Below are positions 37,397-45,818 of a DNA stretch of 64,000 nt, one piece after another. Each line of letters starts with the position of its first letter. Positions within the stretch are counted from its first letter, which is position 1. Below the pieces are notes generated by a model, which was not told the origin of the DNA, ran no database searches, and was given only the letters and a program-made list of their open reading frames with translations. Made by a program: the position numbers and the translations under genes. Source of the stretch: Nostoc sp. CHAB 5834 (lineage in GTDB: Bacteria; Cyanobacteriota; Cyanobacteriia; Cyanobacteriales; Nostocaceae); NCBI GenBank assembly GCA_020829485.1, contig JAIVFU010000013.1, positions 1 through 64,000 of the forward strand. Direction: 5' to 3'.

Positions 37397-37608
37397 TACT
37401 TGTCATCACCGAATTTTAGATTTTAAATTTTAGATTTAAGATTCAAAATTTAAAATCTTTTCGAGTTTAATATCATGTTCGGTATATAGCTTACGATATA
37501 AAATCCCCAAAGTCTTTATGTTTAAAAATCTCAGCATTCATTTTATCGTAAGTATTTATAGCGGTTCTCGTTTACGTCAGGTACACCCGTAGGGGCACGG
37601 CAGTGCCC

Positions 37609-38094
37609 ATACGTGTCAACTTAACGTAAAAGCCATGTCGAGACGTGATATTGAGTTCTCTAGCTTTCCATCACGATCCGCGTCACCCCACCCTAACCCT
37701 CCCCGATGCATTGGGGAGGGAACTGGATTTCTTTTTCCCCCCTTTCCAAGGCTACGGTGTACACACAAGTACTATCTGAAAGGGTTTCAGGCGTTATAGA
37801 CCCCTTAAATTGTCATTACGAGCGCAGTGATAACGGAGCGAAGTAATCACATAATCCCGTGAGTTAAAGCGATTGCTTCGTCGTTCCTCCTCGCAATGAC
37901 AGGCTTTCGGAGCGATAGCACAATCCTATTGCTAGAGGACGAAACCAAGTGTCAGGTGGAATTTCACGACTTGTGTGTACACCGTAGCTTTCCAAGGGGA
38001 GGGAACTGGATTTCTTTTTCCCCCCTTTCCAAGGGGGGATTAAGGGGGGTAAAACGACTGTGGGACATGCATTTTTGCTTAAGTTGACACCAAT
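37609..38094. mobile_element. Family A MITE, copy A4, itself interrupted
   Basis: Outer ends ATACGTGTCAACTTAACGTA and, in reverse complement, ATTGGTGTCAACTTAAGCAA. Flanks share GGCAGTGCC (9 of 11 positions) as a target duplication. The interior is of the A3 class but holds a second element at 37752-37987, and the segment GGGAGGGAACTGGATTTCTT then TTTCCCCCC is present twice (about 37717 and 37999), so a tandem duplication accompanied or preceded the nested insertion. The 63-codon frame across it is not a gene. Confidence 0.85.
37752..37987. mobile_element. Nested 236-bp MITE with perfect 19-bp ends and 10-bp duplication
   Basis: Perfect inverted repeats CTACGGTGTACACACAAGT at 37752-37770 and 37969-37987. 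Exact direct repeats CTTTCCAAGG at 37742-37751 and 37988-37997. The interior includes the TGTCATTACGAGCG..TCCTCGCAATGACA palindrome but no transposase. Perfect ends and duplication imply a recent insertion. The 10-bp duplication again suggests an IS4-group transposase in trans. Confidence 0.9.
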
Positions 38095-38320
38095 GGGCAG
38101 TGCCGTGCCCTTACACCTAGCGAATAATGTTGTACCGCATCTGAATGGGAACCGCTATAAGCGAACATGATATGAGAGCAAGCAAATTCAAACACGAGAA
38201 TAAATCTAAAATCCAATACGCTTGACTTTTAAGACAGTGGCTACACATTTTTATTTTTTGGGCTTAACCGAACCATATTGGGGTCAATCCAAAATCCAAA
38301 ATCCAAAATCTAAAATTGAT

Positions 38321-38947
38321 TCACCCGATCGCCACGTTTTGTTGAATATTTAGATTTGCTTCTTTTATCAAAACTTTTAACAAAGCTGCCACACCAATTT
38401 GGGCAGAAACAGCATTAGCATCCCATTTGCCATCTGCTACATACTTGCCTTTGTTGTAGTTGTTAGTCCCTGACCACAGGTAAGGCGTGAGAACTTCTGG
38501 ATGGTACTGTCTATAACCAACGCCGTTGTATCTCTCTAGCTGCCAAAGTTGTGCTGGCAAACTCCAATCTTTTACTCGGTTGAATTCTTTGATTGTCAAA
38601 GCATCAATCGCGCTTTCTTCCCAAGTGTATCCTACCTCCCAGCCGTTGATGGGGTCAGCTAGTGGTCTACCAGATGGTTCGTTGACAGTACGTTTTTTTA
38701 GCGAGTCGCCGTTGTGCAAATGTTTGCTGAAGTTAAGCGAACATTCCATATTATGGATGACTGCAACGAAGTACCAAGGCACATTAATTTTTTGCACTAA
38801 TGCTTCGTAACGAGGGCGATTTGCAGTGATTTTCGCAACTATATTTTGAGTACTGCTCAGTTTATCTGGTCTAATTTGGCAGCTATTCCAAAGCTTTTGA
38901 TATTCTGGTTTTAAATCTTGAAGGCTGAGTAGTATTTTATTTGCCAT
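38321..38947 (-). CDS. COG5526-like lysozyme-family protein
   Basis: 208 residues. After a helical N terminus come WYFVAVIHNMECSLNFSKHL (about 58-77), DPINGWEVGYTWEESAIDAL, WQLERYNGVGYRQYHPEVLT and PYLWSGTNNYNKGKYVADGK. This matches the COG5526 group of putative lysozymes or muramidases; H65 and E68 in IHNMEC are candidate catalytic residues by analogy. No signal peptide, as in phage endolysins and in the other peptidoglycan protein at 39788-40699. Might belong to cell-wall turnover, lysis, or an effector-like system. Confidence 0.65.
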   Translation of the reverse strand: MANKILLSLQDLKPEYQKLWNSCQIRPDKLSSTQNIVAKITANRPRYEALVQKINVPWYFVAVIHNMECSLNFSKHLHNGDSLKKRTVNEPSGRPLADPINGWEVGYTWEESAIDALTIKEFNRVKDWSLPAQLWQLERYNGVGYRQYHPEVLTPYLWSGTNNYNKGKYVADGKWDANAVSAQIGVAALLKVLIKEANLNIQQNVAIG

Positions 38948-39787
38948 TTTTATTAAACACCTAAGAATAACCTTGATTTTTCTAGTTATGACGAAACTAG
39001 CTCACCTTTCTATTTTTGGAAAGTTTTTATACAAAAGTTAATTTTTTCAATATTAGGACTTACGCAAAATAATGGAAAAACGAACCGCAAAGGCGCAAAG
39101 GAGAGGCAGCGAGGTCTTGGGGGTTTCCCCCATGAGCGACTGCTGTCACAAAGGAATGAGAGTTTCAGAGAGTTATTGCGTAAGTCCTAAATATGTATCA
39201 GATTAAGACAATTTGTTCTAACTACGCAACCTTACAAATCATTGGTATTAACCCAAGCGTATTGCTCTATAAACCAATACACTTCAGTTAAGGATTTTTA
39301 GTACTGATTTTAAACCTGTAGAGACGCGTTAGCGTAGCGGGACGAAGTACAATTTCGCGTCTCTAGCAAGGTTTTTCGGCTTAACTGATTGCTCTATAAA
39401 CAAGCTTGTTCTGGATTTATCCTTTTGAGATAATATACGTATTATTACGTAACAAAATATGTAATATTGTAAATAAAAATATTCTTAGTACAGTATAAAT
39501 CAATACGCTTGGCTTTGTGGAAAATTGTAGGTTGGGTTAAGCAAAGCGCAACTCAACAAAGTCCCGAAATGTTGGGTTTTGTTCCTCAATCCAACCTACA
39601 CATTTCAAGGTTTTTGGCGCTAACCCAAGCGTATTGCAGTATAAATCATGAATATTTGGGGCGCTTAATCATAAATTAATAGTAAAAATTATCACAATAA
39701 ATTTTGCTTTAGAGTATTGTTTAAAACAACATCAATCGTGAAAATGAGGTTTATACTTAGAAGTAAGTAAATTAAGGTAGGTGCATC
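38948..39787. repeat. Cluster of three small elements
   Basis: (1) 39053-39190, perfect 15-bp ends TTAGGACTTACGCAA, containing a copy of the small dispersed repeat (39105-39144). (2) 39275-39390 between exact 11-bp repeats GCTCTATAAAC (39264-39274 and 39391-39401), ends CAATACACTTCAGTTAAGG and an imperfect inverse. (3) 39502-39636 between exact 11-bp repeats CAGTATAAATC (39491-39501 and 39637-39647), ends AATACGCTTGG and its inverse. No genes. Confidence 0.8.
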
Positions 39788-40699
39788 ATGAAACTACAAG
39801 ATTTCTTGGGAAAAGATGAGAAATGGGGATTTGAGGCGATCGCTGAGGATGCAGACTTGGCTCGTCAGATTCAAATACTGTTAATCGGCTTAGGTTTGCT
39901 GGAACCTCCAGCCGATGGTAAATTTGGCCCTGTTTCTGTGATATCTCTCAAAAAATTTCAAGAATTAACAAAGCTTGAAGAGAATGGCTTTTTAGGAGCA
40001 GTCACAGCCAAAAAACTGATTGAAACCAAACCGGATGATCTTCCTAAACCCCCTTTAAAACTTGGTAATGACATTGCCAGCAGGATTGTAAAATACTTGC
40101 TATCTAAAAATTATCAGGTATTTACCAATCCAAAAGAATACAACATTGTTTATGTAGAGGGTATAGATGCAGACTGGACTCTCAACAGTGATACACCCAA
40201 TCAATTTAACGATCGGCGGATTGTCATTGAAGTAGTAAATGGCGTTCCCAAAATCGTAGATCACTGGGAAGCTACTACAGAACCAGGAAAGTATTACACT
40301 TATAATCCAATGATTCCCAAAAAAGGAGCAGCTAGGATTCAGTTTGGACAATACAAAGCTTGGGCTGTTGGTACCCACGGCACAGCAGAGCCTCACGAAG
40401 CATTAGTGCAAGTTGGAGATATAACTGTTTGTAGAGATTTCAATAAAGATTTTAAACGGACTGGCGACAAACTTGATACAGGTGATGATTTTTATGTGAA
40501 TCAACACTACGGCTTTGATTATTCCCGGAATGATATTCGCCTTGCTAGCGCGGGTTGTTTAGTGGGACGGACTCGTGAGGGACATAAAGAGTTTATGGCG
40601 ATTATTAAACAAGACCGCCGTTATGTCGCTAATCGCAAATATACTTTTTATACTACCGTGATTCCTGGGGATGATTTACTGAAAACGTTTCCAGCATGA
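39788..40699 (+). CDS. Peptidoglycan-binding protein with a C-terminal SAGC domain
   Basis: 303 residues. Residues about 20-80 form a PG_binding_1 domain (QIQILLIGLGLLEPPADGKF, SVISLKKFQELTKLEENGFL). The rest, from about 95, includes DADWTLNSDTPNQFNDRRIV, WAVGTHGTAEPHEALVQ and IRLASAGCLVGRTREGH. The S-A-G-C with a preceding histidine resembles the SxGC(I/L)R element of YkuD-like L,D-transpeptidases, but the domain is diverged, so catalysis is uncertain. No signal peptide. Downstream and opposite to the COG5526-like gene. Confidence 0.65.
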   Translation: MKLQDFLGKDEKWGFEAIAEDADLARQIQILLIGLGLLEPPADGKFGPVSVISLKKFQELTKLEENGFLGAVTAKKLIETKPDDLPKPPLKLGNDIASRIVKYLLSKNYQVFTNPKEYNIVYVEGIDADWTLNSDTPNQFNDRRIVIEVVNGVPKIVDHWEATTEPGKYYTYNPMIPKKGAARIQFGQYKAWAVGTHGTAEPHEALVQVGDITVCRDFNKDFKRTGDKLDTGDDFYVNQHYGFDYSRNDIRLASAGCLVGRTREGHKEFMAIIKQDRRYVANRKYTFYTTVIPGDDLLKTFPA

Positions 40700-40758
40700 G
40701 GTAATGGTTAATTGGTAGCATTTTTTGTTGTGATGCAACCTTTGGTAGGGTAGCACAC

Positions 40759-40894
40759 AATACTGCGTGGGTTTTGAATATTCGTAGGTTCGGTTGAGGC
40801 AATGCGTTACCCAACAAACCCAGGAAAATGTTGGGTTTCGTTCCTCAACCCAACCTACACATTTCTATTTTTTATGCAAAACCTACGCAGTATT
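40759..40894. mobile_element. 136-bp palindromic element with AATACTGCG ends
   Basis: Ends AATACTGCGTGGGTTTTG and, in reverse complement, AATACTGCGTAGGTTTTG (one mismatch in 18). The interior carries GTAGGTTCGGTTGAGG..CCTCAACCCAACCTAC. A lone family A end (ATAAGTGTCAACTTAACGTG) follows at 40911. These account for the gap 40700-41006. Confidence 0.75.
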
Positions 40895-41006
40895 GGAGTA
40901 GCACAGCTGTTATAAGTGTCAACTTAACGTGAAACACAAAATTCTTCCCTCTCCGACTCGGAGAGGGACAGACTTGAACTTTAGTTAAAGGCAGGGAGAG
41001 GTTTAT

Positions 41007-41588
41007 CTAACTTTGTTCTTGTGGTTGTCCTATTTGTGCTGTCAACTTCTCTTTATCTAGCCTACGTTTTTTGGCGTAAAGTTGAATAGTGACTGCCATC
41101 AAAATAATCATGGCGAAAATAGCCCAAGCAGCGATATCTGTAGGTAGATTATTCTTAAATACAGCCAGCAACACGATCGCTACTAACATAACTGTGGGTG
41201 CTTCATTTAAAGCCCGTAATTGCTGACCATTCCAGCCACATTCATCTACTGCTAATTTCTTCATCAGCCGAGCGCAGTAATGATGATAACCAATTAAAAT
41301 AGCCACAAACAGCAGTTTTATATGCAACCAACCCTCTTTTAAAACGTCCGGTTCAGTGGTTAATAAACCGATAGCCATTGCGATCGTCACGTACATTCCT
41401 GGGTTAGTGATGATATAGTAGAGACGCTTTTCCATAATTTGATACTGATTTTTCAGTATCGTTCGTGCTGGTTCAGGTTCAAGGTTGGCTTCAACGTGAT
41501 AGATAAAAAGACGAACTAAGTAGAACAAACCAGCGAACCAAACTACAAATCCGACAATATGAAAGGCTTTAAACCATGAATAAGCCAT
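41007..41588 (-). CDS. hemJ: Protoporphyrinogen IX oxidase HemJ
   Basis: 193 residues, about five transmembrane helices. The cyanobacterial protoporphyrinogen oxidase, oxidising protoporphyrinogen IX for both haem and chlorophyll synthesis. The conserved histidine lies in FKAFHIVGFVVWFAGLFYL (residue 10), with RLFIYHVEA, MEKRLYYIITNPGM and WLHIKLLFV, all typical. Its size and C terminus fit cyanobacterial members. Monocistronic. Confidence 0.9.
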   Translation of the reverse strand: MAYSWFKAFHIVGFVVWFAGLFYLVRLFIYHVEANLEPEPARTILKNQYQIMEKRLYYIITNPGMYVTIAMAIGLLTTEPDVLKEGWLHIKLLFVAILIGYHHYCARLMKKLAVDECGWNGQQLRALNEAPTVMLVAIVLLAVFKNNLPTDIAAWAIFAMIILMAVTIQLYAKKRRLDKEKLTAQIGQPQEQS

Positions 41589-41776
41589 GAATACTAATCT
41601 CCTTTACTTGTGGTTGTGAGCCATTTTTAATGGTAATAAAAAGTTCACAAATGCAGGCTGAAATAACATTATAAGTCTGGCAAAAATCCAGAATTCATTT
41701 ATTTACCACAGATAAATCATTGGTGTTTATCTGTGCTTTCATTTTTATAATATCGATTTTTGCCAAAACTATATTG

Positions 41777-42628
41777 TCAATGAGCATCTTTACGACGCAC
41801 AAAGGGTAAAAGGTCTTCTAAAATTGCTTCGTAGTAATGTTCTTGAGGATAATGTCCGACGTTATTAAGTTTTATTAATTCGGTATTTGGTACGGAATTT
41901 GCAAAATTTTGGGCAATGTCTACAGATAACCAAGGGTCAATTATACCCCATTGAATCAGAATTGGCTGTTGCCATTCTTTAAAGCCAGATTCAATTTCTT
42001 TCATTGCTGAATCAAGCTGTAAATTGCGAATACTTGATAAGAGACTCCGCCCAGATGAAGAACTTTTCAAGAATGGTTTTCGATAAATATCTAATTCTTT
42101 ATCCTCTATGCGATAACGGCTTCCACCTTCTAGCGTCCGGTCAACCAAAAGCGGGTCTTGGGTCATAACTTCACCTGCCAAAGGTAAACCCATTTGTTTA
42201 ATTTTCCAGGGTAATCTGGCAGCAGTTGAAATTGGTGTATTTAAAATAGCTATATTGGCAATTTGTTCTGGATGACGCAAAGCATATTGTAGTCCTACAG
42301 AACCTAAAAAACCTTGGACAACTAAAGAAAAATGTTCAAGTTCTAGCGCTTTAACAAATCCTTCTAAAGCTGTGATAAAAGCATCGGGAGTGTAAGCAAA
42401 ATCTCGTTTTTCTGGTTTTAAAGAATTGCCGTAACCAATCCAATCTGGTGCGATCGCTCTTGTCCCCTGATTCGCCAAAGCAGGTATAATATTACGCCAA
42501 CTATAACTTTGTGAGACTAAGCCGTGTAGCAACAACACAGGCGCTAAGTCAGTTCTACCGATTGGTAAAGATTCCCGATAAAACCATTCCAGTGAATCTA
42601 CATTGATTTTATGTTCTGTTATTGACAC
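41777..42628 (-). CDS. Alpha/beta hydrolase lacking the usual nucleophile
   Basis: 283 residues, related to haloalkane-dehalogenase-like hydrolases: LLLHGLVSQSYSWRNIIPAL (oxyanion region), PDWIGYGNSLKPEK, WGIIDPWLS with the acid residue, and NNVGHYPQEHYYEAI with the catalytic histidine. The nucleophile elbow, normally VVQDWGG or GHSMGG, reads VVQGFLGS (104-110), with glycine 106 where Asp or Ser is expected. Either it is non-hydrolytic or chemistry is different. Substrate unknown. Confidence 0.8.
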   Translation of the reverse strand: MSITEHKINVDSLEWFYRESLPIGRTDLAPVLLLHGLVSQSYSWRNIIPALANQGTRAIAPDWIGYGNSLKPEKRDFAYTPDAFITALEGFVKALELEHFSLVVQGFLGSVGLQYALRHPEQIANIAILNTPISTAARLPWKIKQMGLPLAGEVMTQDPLLVDRTLEGGSRYRIEDKELDIYRKPFLKSSSSGRSLLSSIRNLQLDSAMKEIESGFKEWQQPILIQWGIIDPWLSVDIAQNFANSVPNTELIKLNNVGHYPQEHYYEAILEDLLPFVRRKDAH

Positions 42629-42718
42629 GCTATATTCCTATATTGGGCATTTGTCATTTGTCATTTGTCATTGGTCATTTGTCAGGAATTATTATTCTCT
42701 TCTGCTCCCTCATCCCCC

Positions 42719-43831
42719 TCATCCCTCTATTCCTTGAGAAATAATCATCTCACGAATTGCATAAGCTGTAGCGGGCGCTAGTAAAACGCCGTTGCGATAG
42801 TGTCCGGTAGCTAGGAGGATGTTACTAAACCCTGGTAACTTACCAATAACTGGGGCTGGACGGCCTTCAGGACGGGGACGTAACCCCGACCAAGTGCGGA
42901 GAATGGTTGCTGTGGCTAATTCTGGGCAAAATGCGATCGCTTGTTCTCTAACAGATTTCAGCAGTTCTTGATTTGGCGGTATCTCATCGCCATTACTGGG
43001 AAATTCCACTGTTGCGCCTACCCAATAATCTCCACCGCCTACAGGAACAATATGGACATCGTTACCCGTTATCGCTGGCTGGAAGTCGGGATTACCTAAC
43101 GGATGCCCCACACGCATTTGCAGTGCTTGCCCAAGTACGGGGCGAATATCAATTATCTGATTTAATTTTGCTGTCAGTGGTGTTGAACCTAGCCCTGCTG
43201 CGACTACAAACCAATCTGCGGCTATTTTTCCTTCTGTAGTCTCAAGTTGAACGCAATATTGGGGAAAAGAATCAGGCGGTGAGGTTTGGGCATCCAAAAC
43301 AGCCACACCAAATTTGAAGGTTACACCATTTTGCTGGGCAGCCTCAACTAAAGCTAATGTGAGAGCAGTTGGATCAAGTTGACGATCTTGGGGAGAATAG
43401 ACAGCGCCAGGAATTGTTTCGTGATTAACTTGAGGACAGATACTTTTGAGTTTAGCCCTATCCCATATTTCTAAATGCCAGCCTTGAGAGTGGCGAACTT
43501 CTACCAGTTTTTCCCATGCTGCTAAGTTCTCCTCTTCCAAACCAAGACTGAGAATTCCCTGGCGATTAAAGGGGATTTTATGACCTGTTACAGCTTCTAG
43601 TTCAGGAATCAAAGTTTCATAGCGTTGGATGCTAGTTTGTCGCATCTGCCAAGCTTTGCCCTTTATTTTTTGGCTGATTGCGCCCATTAAAACGCCAAGT
43701 GCAGCGCCCGTAGAAGCTTGTGCTGGTGGTTGGCGATCGCAAACTGTGATTTTTAGCCCTTTTACTAGACTCAGTTCGTAAGCGATCGCAGCCCCAACTA
43801 CACCACAACCGATAATAACTACATGACTCAT
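42719..43831 (-). CDS. FAD-dependent glycine/D-amino acid oxidase (ThiO-like)
   Basis: 370 residues from the ATG at 43831 (MSHVVIIGCGVVGAAIAYEL), which places the Rossmann GxGxxG at the extreme N terminus as in the DAO family; a longer frame begins in STRR-like sequence. Further motifs: ASTGAALGVLMG, GQALQMRVG, GGDYWVGATVEF, RTWSGLRPRPEGRPAPVIG and LATGHYRNGVLLAPATA. Related enzymes oxidise glycine for thiazole synthesis or other amines. STRR (CATTTGT) copies lie nearby at 42650-42682. Confidence 0.8.
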   Translation of the reverse strand: MSHVVIIGCGVVGAAIAYELSLVKGLKITVCDRQPPAQASTGAALGVLMGAISQKIKGKAWQMRQTSIQRYETLIPELEAVTGHKIPFNRQGILSLGLEEENLAAWEKLVEVRHSQGWHLEIWDRAKLKSICPQVNHETIPGAVYSPQDRQLDPTALTLALVEAAQQNGVTFKFGVAVLDAQTSPPDSFPQYCVQLETTEGKIAADWFVVAAGLGSTPLTAKLNQIIDIRPVLGQALQMRVGHPLGNPDFQPAITGNDVHIVPVGGGDYWVGATVEFPSNGDEIPPNQELLKSVREQAIAFCPELATATILRTWSGLRPRPEGRPAPVIGKLPGFSNILLATGHYRNGVLLAPATAYAIREMIISQGIEG

Positions 43832-43938
43832 TGCTGTTTGAAGCGAAAATGGGGAAATTCGGGAGATGAGGGAACAGGGGGAGCAATTTTTACTCTCCCT
43901 CATCCTCCTCATTCCCCTCAGTTCATTTTATCTTGCGC

Positions 43939-44406
43939 TTAACTTGCCTCTGCTTCACTGCTGGTTTTAGGAAGTAGGTCGAGGAATTTGTCAATCTCTG
44001 CAAAAGCAGCTTGAGATTGATTCAAGGCAACTAGAGGATTGCTAGCACTAGTAGCTTTATCAAGTTTAACCAAGTCTTTAAAAAAATCTTGCGTTATTTG
44101 ACGTGCTGTGGGTTGGTCTTTGGGTAGAAGGTTGGGAGTTACATAAGTCAGATTCAGCTTTGCTTCCGTTATCGGGCCATGTATAAAGTTACGCACATTA
44201 ATCCAATCACCTTTTTTAATCAGGGTTGTCAATTCTTCTGAGCGATCGCGCACAGCTTGAATTTCAGGAACATAAGCCTGAATTCTTTCAAGTTGCGTTG
44301 CTGTATAAGTCGGAGGTGCTACCGCGACACCAGGGCCACCACAACTAATTAGAAATGTGGCCAATAATACTAGGAAAAATGAAAAAATCGAGCGTTGACG
44401 CACCAT
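43939..44406 (-). CDS. psbQ: Photosystem II protein PsbQ (CyanoQ)
   Basis: 155 residues. Lipoprotein signal peptide ending in the lipobox LISC (cysteine 22), then a four-helix bundle (TATQLERIQAYVPEIQAVRD, NVRNFIHGPITEAKLNLTYV, ITQDFFKDLVKLDKA, AAFAEIDKFLDLLP). CyanoQ sits on the lumenal face of photosystem II and helps stabilise the oxygen-evolving complex. Length and architecture fit. The 360-bp gap upstream (to 44767) contains no gene. Confidence 0.92.
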   Translation of the reverse strand: MVRQRSIFSFFLVLLATFLISCGGPGVAVAPPTYTATQLERIQAYVPEIQAVRDRSEELTTLIKKGDWINVRNFIHGPITEAKLNLTYVTPNLLPKDQPTARQITQDFFKDLVKLDKATSASNPLVALNQSQAAFAEIDKFLDLLPKTSSEAEAS

Positions 44407-44767
44407 ACATTGAACTTGATTACTGTTTTTTTGCCGATTAACAGTGTCATTTTAGATCGCTAGCGTAATTTATCGTTCTTATCTGCCAGGGATTTTGCAG
44501 AAAATCTTGATATTTTTTATAAAGGGCAGAGTTTCATCTGCTTTTAAGGATTTTTTAAGTACAATTACTTAATAGGTGTTAGCCAGTCCCGACAAGAACC
44601 TATTTTTGGTATCTGTCTAGTAACCAGGATTGTTAGGGAAATATAATTTAGAGTTGCTAAATCTTAAAGGTCTTGATAAGCTGAAACACCAATAATATAA
44701 GCCTTCTGGCGGTTTTTCTGTCTTCACATCCCGGAAGATGCCGACGCAATTATAGGAGTATTTTTTA

Positions 44768-45196
44768 GTGAACGCAGCTGAACAGGCAACGAACCTTGAA
44801 CTCGCCAGCAACATTGCTACGGTGGTTAATTTGTTCAAATTCGAGTTTCCTGATGCCAAATCTGATCTCAAACCCTGGAAGAATGACCCGGAAACCAGGG
44901 AGTTAGTTGATCCAGACTCTATAGATATTGGCTTTCACTTTCCTGGTATCAGCAAATCTTGGCGAAGTCGCAGTATTTTAATTCAAATCCGATTTTATCA
45001 AGATCCCATCAATAATTCCCGGCGTGCGATCGGCGTGGAGGTAGCTGGATTCGATCATCGCGGTGAGGCGTGGCGACTTTCTACAGTAGAAAACTGGAGT
45101 GTTGTCGGCGCATCTTCGCCTTCTGATGAAATTGAGGATAAGCTCAAACAAATTTGCCGACACATTTTAGAAGTTTTTAATAAACCAGGACTATGA
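44768..45196 (+). CDS. Hypothetical protein
   Basis: 142 residues from a GTG start preceded by AGGAG 9 bases upstream. Contains FKFEFPDAKSDLKPWKNDPE, SIDIGFHFPGISKSWRSRSI, LIQIRFYQDP and a C-terminal amphipathic helix. Predicted alpha/beta, soluble. No named family recognised. Its TGA overlaps the ATG of the next frame (ATGA), suggesting translational coupling. Confidence 0.6.
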   Translation: MNAAEQATNLELASNIATVVNLFKFEFPDAKSDLKPWKNDPETRELVDPDSIDIGFHFPGISKSWRSRSILIQIRFYQDPINNSRRAIGVEVAGFDHRGEAWRLSTVENWSVVGASSPSDEIEDKLKQICRHILEVFNKPGL

Positions 45197-45534
45197 GAAA
45201 ACGCCTGCTGGGGGATGAACACCCAGATGTGACACAAAGCCTGAACAATTTGGCAGCACTCTACAAATCACAAGGAAGGTACAGCGATGCTGAACCTTTG
45301 TATATCGAAGCTTTGGCAATGAGAAAACGTCTGCTGGGGGAATTACACCCCTCTGTGGCAACTAGCCTAAACAATTTGGCAGGACTCTATAAATCACAGG
45401 GCAGGTACAGCAAAGCCGAACTTTTATACATCAAAGCTTTGGAGATTGCTGAACAAGGGTTGGGGGCAAATCATCCCAATACAATAACCATTCGTGAAAA
45501 TCTGGAAGACTTGCGGCGGAATCGTCAGCCTTGA
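45193..45534 (+). CDS. TPR protein fragment, kinesin-light-chain type
   Basis: 113 residues with two complete 42-residue tetratricopeptide repeats (LNNLAALYKSQGRYSDAEPL, LNNLAGLYKSQGRYSKAELL) and a normal family C terminus (NHPNTITIRENLEDLRR). It begins MRKRLLGDEHPDVTQS, in the middle of a repeat unit, so repeats were probably lost from the 5' end. Such proteins are interaction scaffolds, often fused to NACHT, NB-ARC or CHAT domains; none is present here. Coupled to the upstream gene by ATGA. Confidence 0.65.
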   Translation: MRKRLLGDEHPDVTQSLNNLAALYKSQGRYSDAEPLYIEALAMRKRLLGELHPSVATSLNNLAGLYKSQGRYSKAELLYIKALEIAEQGLGANHPNTITIRENLEDLRRNRQP

Positions 45535-45818
45535 TTCAGGAGAATGGTTGCTTTTGTCTGGCGTTGGTTTCAGTAATTTAGGTAATCTGTATCGGCTGCA
45601 TTACCCGTCTGGGATTCAAATCCTAGTCTAAATAAGTAGGCAAAATAATTAATTACACAATGTCATTGCAAATGCAGTGAAGCGAAATAAAGCGATCGCA
45701 ACCCCTAGAACTACTTCTCTACGATATGATCTGCCAAGGGTGCGATCGCAATTACTGTAAATATTTTTGTTTATATAAGAGCAGTTTAGTGCTGATGATG
45801 AAGGCAGACAGATGCCTA

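Noticed and set aside
37896..38087. 63-codon plus-strand reading frame
   Set aside because: It lies wholly within the nested MITE and family A copy A4; the peptide is a translation of repeat DNA.
45580..45640. tRNA-like GGGATTCAAATCCTAG segment
   Set aside because: Resembles a T-arm but no acceptor stem or anticodon arm can be folded around it.
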